Origin: Chloroflexota bacterium
Lineage (GTDB): Bacteria > Chloroflexota > UBA6077 > SHYK01
Reading direction: 5' to 3'
NCBI GenBank assembly: GCA_035652535.1
Contig: DASRDP010000124.1
Coordinates: forward strand, 62,001-126,000
Length of the DNA stretch: 64,000 nt
A program made the translations under genes and the position numbers. The notes beneath the pieces are model-generated. The model worked only from the letters and a program-made list of their open reading frames with translations, made no database searches and had not been told where the DNA came from. Of this stretch, positions 62,770-64,000 are shown piece by piece. Each line of letters starts with the position of its first letter. Position 1 is the first letter of the stretch.

Positions 62770-63597
62770 TCACGGGCGCGAAATGGGCTGAGTGTCCTGA
62801 ATTTCGAGCGGGTCGATCATTTCGGTCCGGTCGGTGTCGCTATCCGTCGGATCGCCCAGCACGCGGCACACAATAGCCGAGATGTTGTCAACGCCGCCAG
62901 CTTCATTCGCCGCGGCGATGAGCGCATCGGCTGCCGCCTGCGCCGAGAGCGAGTCAATAATCTGAAGGATCTTCTCCCCCGGCACCATGCCCCAAAGTCC
63001 GTCCGAGCAGACGAGAATCGCGTCGCCGGGCTCGACCCGGAATCGAGGATAGACCTCGACGTCCACCTGGGGTCGACCACCGAGGGACCGCGTAACGACG
63101 TTGCGCATTGGATGGCGCATCGCTTCTTCTGGGGTAATCTTCCCCACGGCAAGGAGTTCCGCCACCCAGGAGTGGTCGTGCGTGAGCTGCTGGATCTCGC
63201 TCTTTCGGATCACGTACACGCGGCTGTCGCCGACGTTTGCGGCGACCAACTCGTTTCCTCGAAGAACCGCGACCGCGATCGTGGTCCCCATGCCGGCGCG
63301 CTCCGCATCGCGGTTCGCTTCCTGGACGACCATGTCGTTCGCGGTGGTCAGCGCCCGGGTGAGCGCATCCTCGAGGTCCGAGAACAGGTCGCCGTAGTAG
63401 GCTTGTTTGACCGCTTCCACGGCGGTACGGCTCGCGACCTCGCCGGCGGCATACCCGCCCATTCCGTCCGCGACGACGAAGAGCAATCCCCGATGGGCCG
63501 TCTCAACATCGATGTCCGGCTGGTAGACACCGAGGAAATCTTCGTTGTGGTCTCGCCGGCGGCCGATGTCTGTTCGATGGCCGATGTCTAATCGCAT
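62770..63597 (-). CDS. PP2C-family serine/threonine phosphatase (PrpC/PstP-like)
   Basis: The 275-residue metal-dependent phosphatase has DIGRRRDHNED, VADGMGGYAAGEVAS, GDSRVYVIR and VCSDGLWGMV. It would dephosphorylate proteins modified by a Hanks-type kinase, matching the phosphothreonine-binding FHA domains in the next gene. The gap to that gene is 69 bases. It is cytoplasmic. The kinase itself is not visible here. Confidence 0.9.
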   Translation of the reverse strand: MRLDIGHRTDIGRRRDHNEDFLGVYQPDIDVETAHRGLLFVVADGMGGYAAGEVASRTAVEAVKQAYYGDLFSDLEDALTRALTTANDMVVQEANRDAERAGMGTTIAVAVLRGNELVAANVGDSRVYVIRKSEIQQLTHDHSWVAELLAVGKITPEEAMRHPMRNVVTRSLGGRPQVDVEVYPRFRVEPGDAILVCSDGLWGMVPGEKILQIIDSLSAQAAADALIAAANEAGGVDNISAIVCRVLGDPTDSDTDRTEMIDPLEIQDTQPISRP

Positions 63598-63669
63598 GGG
63601 TTAACTCTCCCCGTGCCTCAACGCACGTCGGCCAGCAAAGCCTTTCAGTGAGCCTGCGCCACGAATGGC

Positions 63670-64000
63670 CTAGCCAGCGTGGGCGTGCTCCGATATTCGC
63701 TTTCGAGCGACGACAAAATGTGAGATCCCAAATGCTCGGAGCGCGGTGTGCTCTGCCACGTCGGCAAGCCCCTGCAGCCAACGCCCGAGTATACGGTGTC
63801 GCTCCGTTATGTTATCGAACCCCGGATAGATGTGGGAGCAGACGGTAAAGTCGACGTTCAGTCCCCTGAAGAGCCGCTTGATTCCGCGTCGCGTGTAGAT
63901 GCGGACATGGTGGCAGAAGATGTTTCGCACGGCATCCGGCGTGTAGTTCACGAACGGACAGAGACGAAAAATGAAGCGTTTCCCGAGATAGAAGCCGTGC
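63670..64000 (-). CDS. C-terminal part of a class I SAM-dependent methyltransferase, cut by the window edge
   Basis: The frame is open to base 64000 and the start lies beyond it. The visible ~104 residues (HGFYLGKRFIFRLCPFVNY ... HHVRIYTRRGIKRLFRGL ... SHIYPGFDN ... ALRAFGISHFVVARK) match the C-terminal extension of type 11 methyltransferases common in Chloroflexota and actinobacteria. The SAM-binding motifs are outside the window. Substrate unknown. Confidence 0.65.
   Translation of the reverse strand, partial: HGFYLGKRFIFRLCPFVNYTPDAVRNIFCHHVRIYTRRGIKRLFRGLNVDFTVCSHIYPGFDNITERHRILGRWLQGLADVAEHTALRAFGISHFVVARKRISEHAHAG

Noticed and set aside
62140-63591. 483-codon plus-strand open frame opposite the FHA protein and PP2C genes
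   Set aside because: It spans two clear minus-strand genes and the gap between them, and shows no motif. Shadow of GC-rich coding sequence.
1-64000. CRISPR array, insertion sequence, prophage or integron
   Set aside because: No regularly spaced direct repeats, transposase, integrase, phage structural genes or terminal inverted repeats were found by reading both strands.

Overview
This is a 64 kb stretch of a high-GC bacterial chromosome. GTG and TTG starts are common and genes are closely packed. I saw no insertion sequence, prophage, CRISPR array or rRNA gene. The gene content suggests an uncultured free-living Chloroflexota-like bacterium: families of metal-dependent amidohydrolases, luciferase-like (LLM) monooxygenases, Rieske oxygenases and cupins, a GH57-type glycogen operon, and an FHA/TadZ fusion beside ftsZ. 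The taxonomy is inferred from gene content only.

Region 1 (1-8.0 kb) is catabolic: the tail of a solute-binding protein, a decayed alcohol dehydrogenase-family gene, a split-barrel flavoprotein, a DapA-type hydratase-aldolase, three tandem amidohydrolase/decarboxylase paralogues with a gentisate dioxygenase-like bicupin between them, and thiD. Region 2 (8.1-15.9 kb) holds a secreted repeat protein, a creatinase-like M24 protein, a TPR lytic transglycosylase, and a QueC / QueD / pteridine-reductase-like SDR / PIG-L group. Region 3 (15.9-27.5 kb) is housekeeping: an uncharacterised gene, then glgC, GH57 branching enzyme and glgA. Converging on these is a rpsO-pnp-dapB-asd-dapA operon on the minus strand.

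Region 4 (27.5-34.4 kb) has a 3Fe-4S ferredoxin, a DUF309 protein, two tandem GlcG/HbpS-like genes, an MFS transporter, tRNA-Cys, a flavin reductase plus RutA-like monooxygenase pair, and a divergent cupin/MarR pair. Region 5 (34.4-49.3 kb) is a second catabolic island. Two related solute-binding proteins and two related Rieske oxygenases bracket a LigB-type extradiol dioxygenase and a class II aldolase gene that carries an in-frame TAG. RidA, LLM, MmgE/PrpD, a TAXI-type protein without signal peptide, a second LLM, a fourth amidohydrolase and a cupin follow. No ABC permease or ATPase lies in the window.

Region 6 (49.4-64 kb) contains ftsH, a His-rich EutA-like protein, a bicupin, fumC translationally coupled to a second TAXI-type protein, pfkA, and a minus-strand series PP2C phosphatase - zinc ribbon/3xFHA/TadZ-like ATPase - ParA - FtsZ. 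A truncated methyltransferase lies at the right edge. The most interesting items are the FHA/TadZ-PP2C-ParA-FtsZ group, the amber-interrupted aldolase in a duplicated SBP/Rieske island, the leaderless TAXI proteins, the orphan His-rich EutA, the QueC/QueD/SDR group without QueE, and several paralogues with altered metal ligands.
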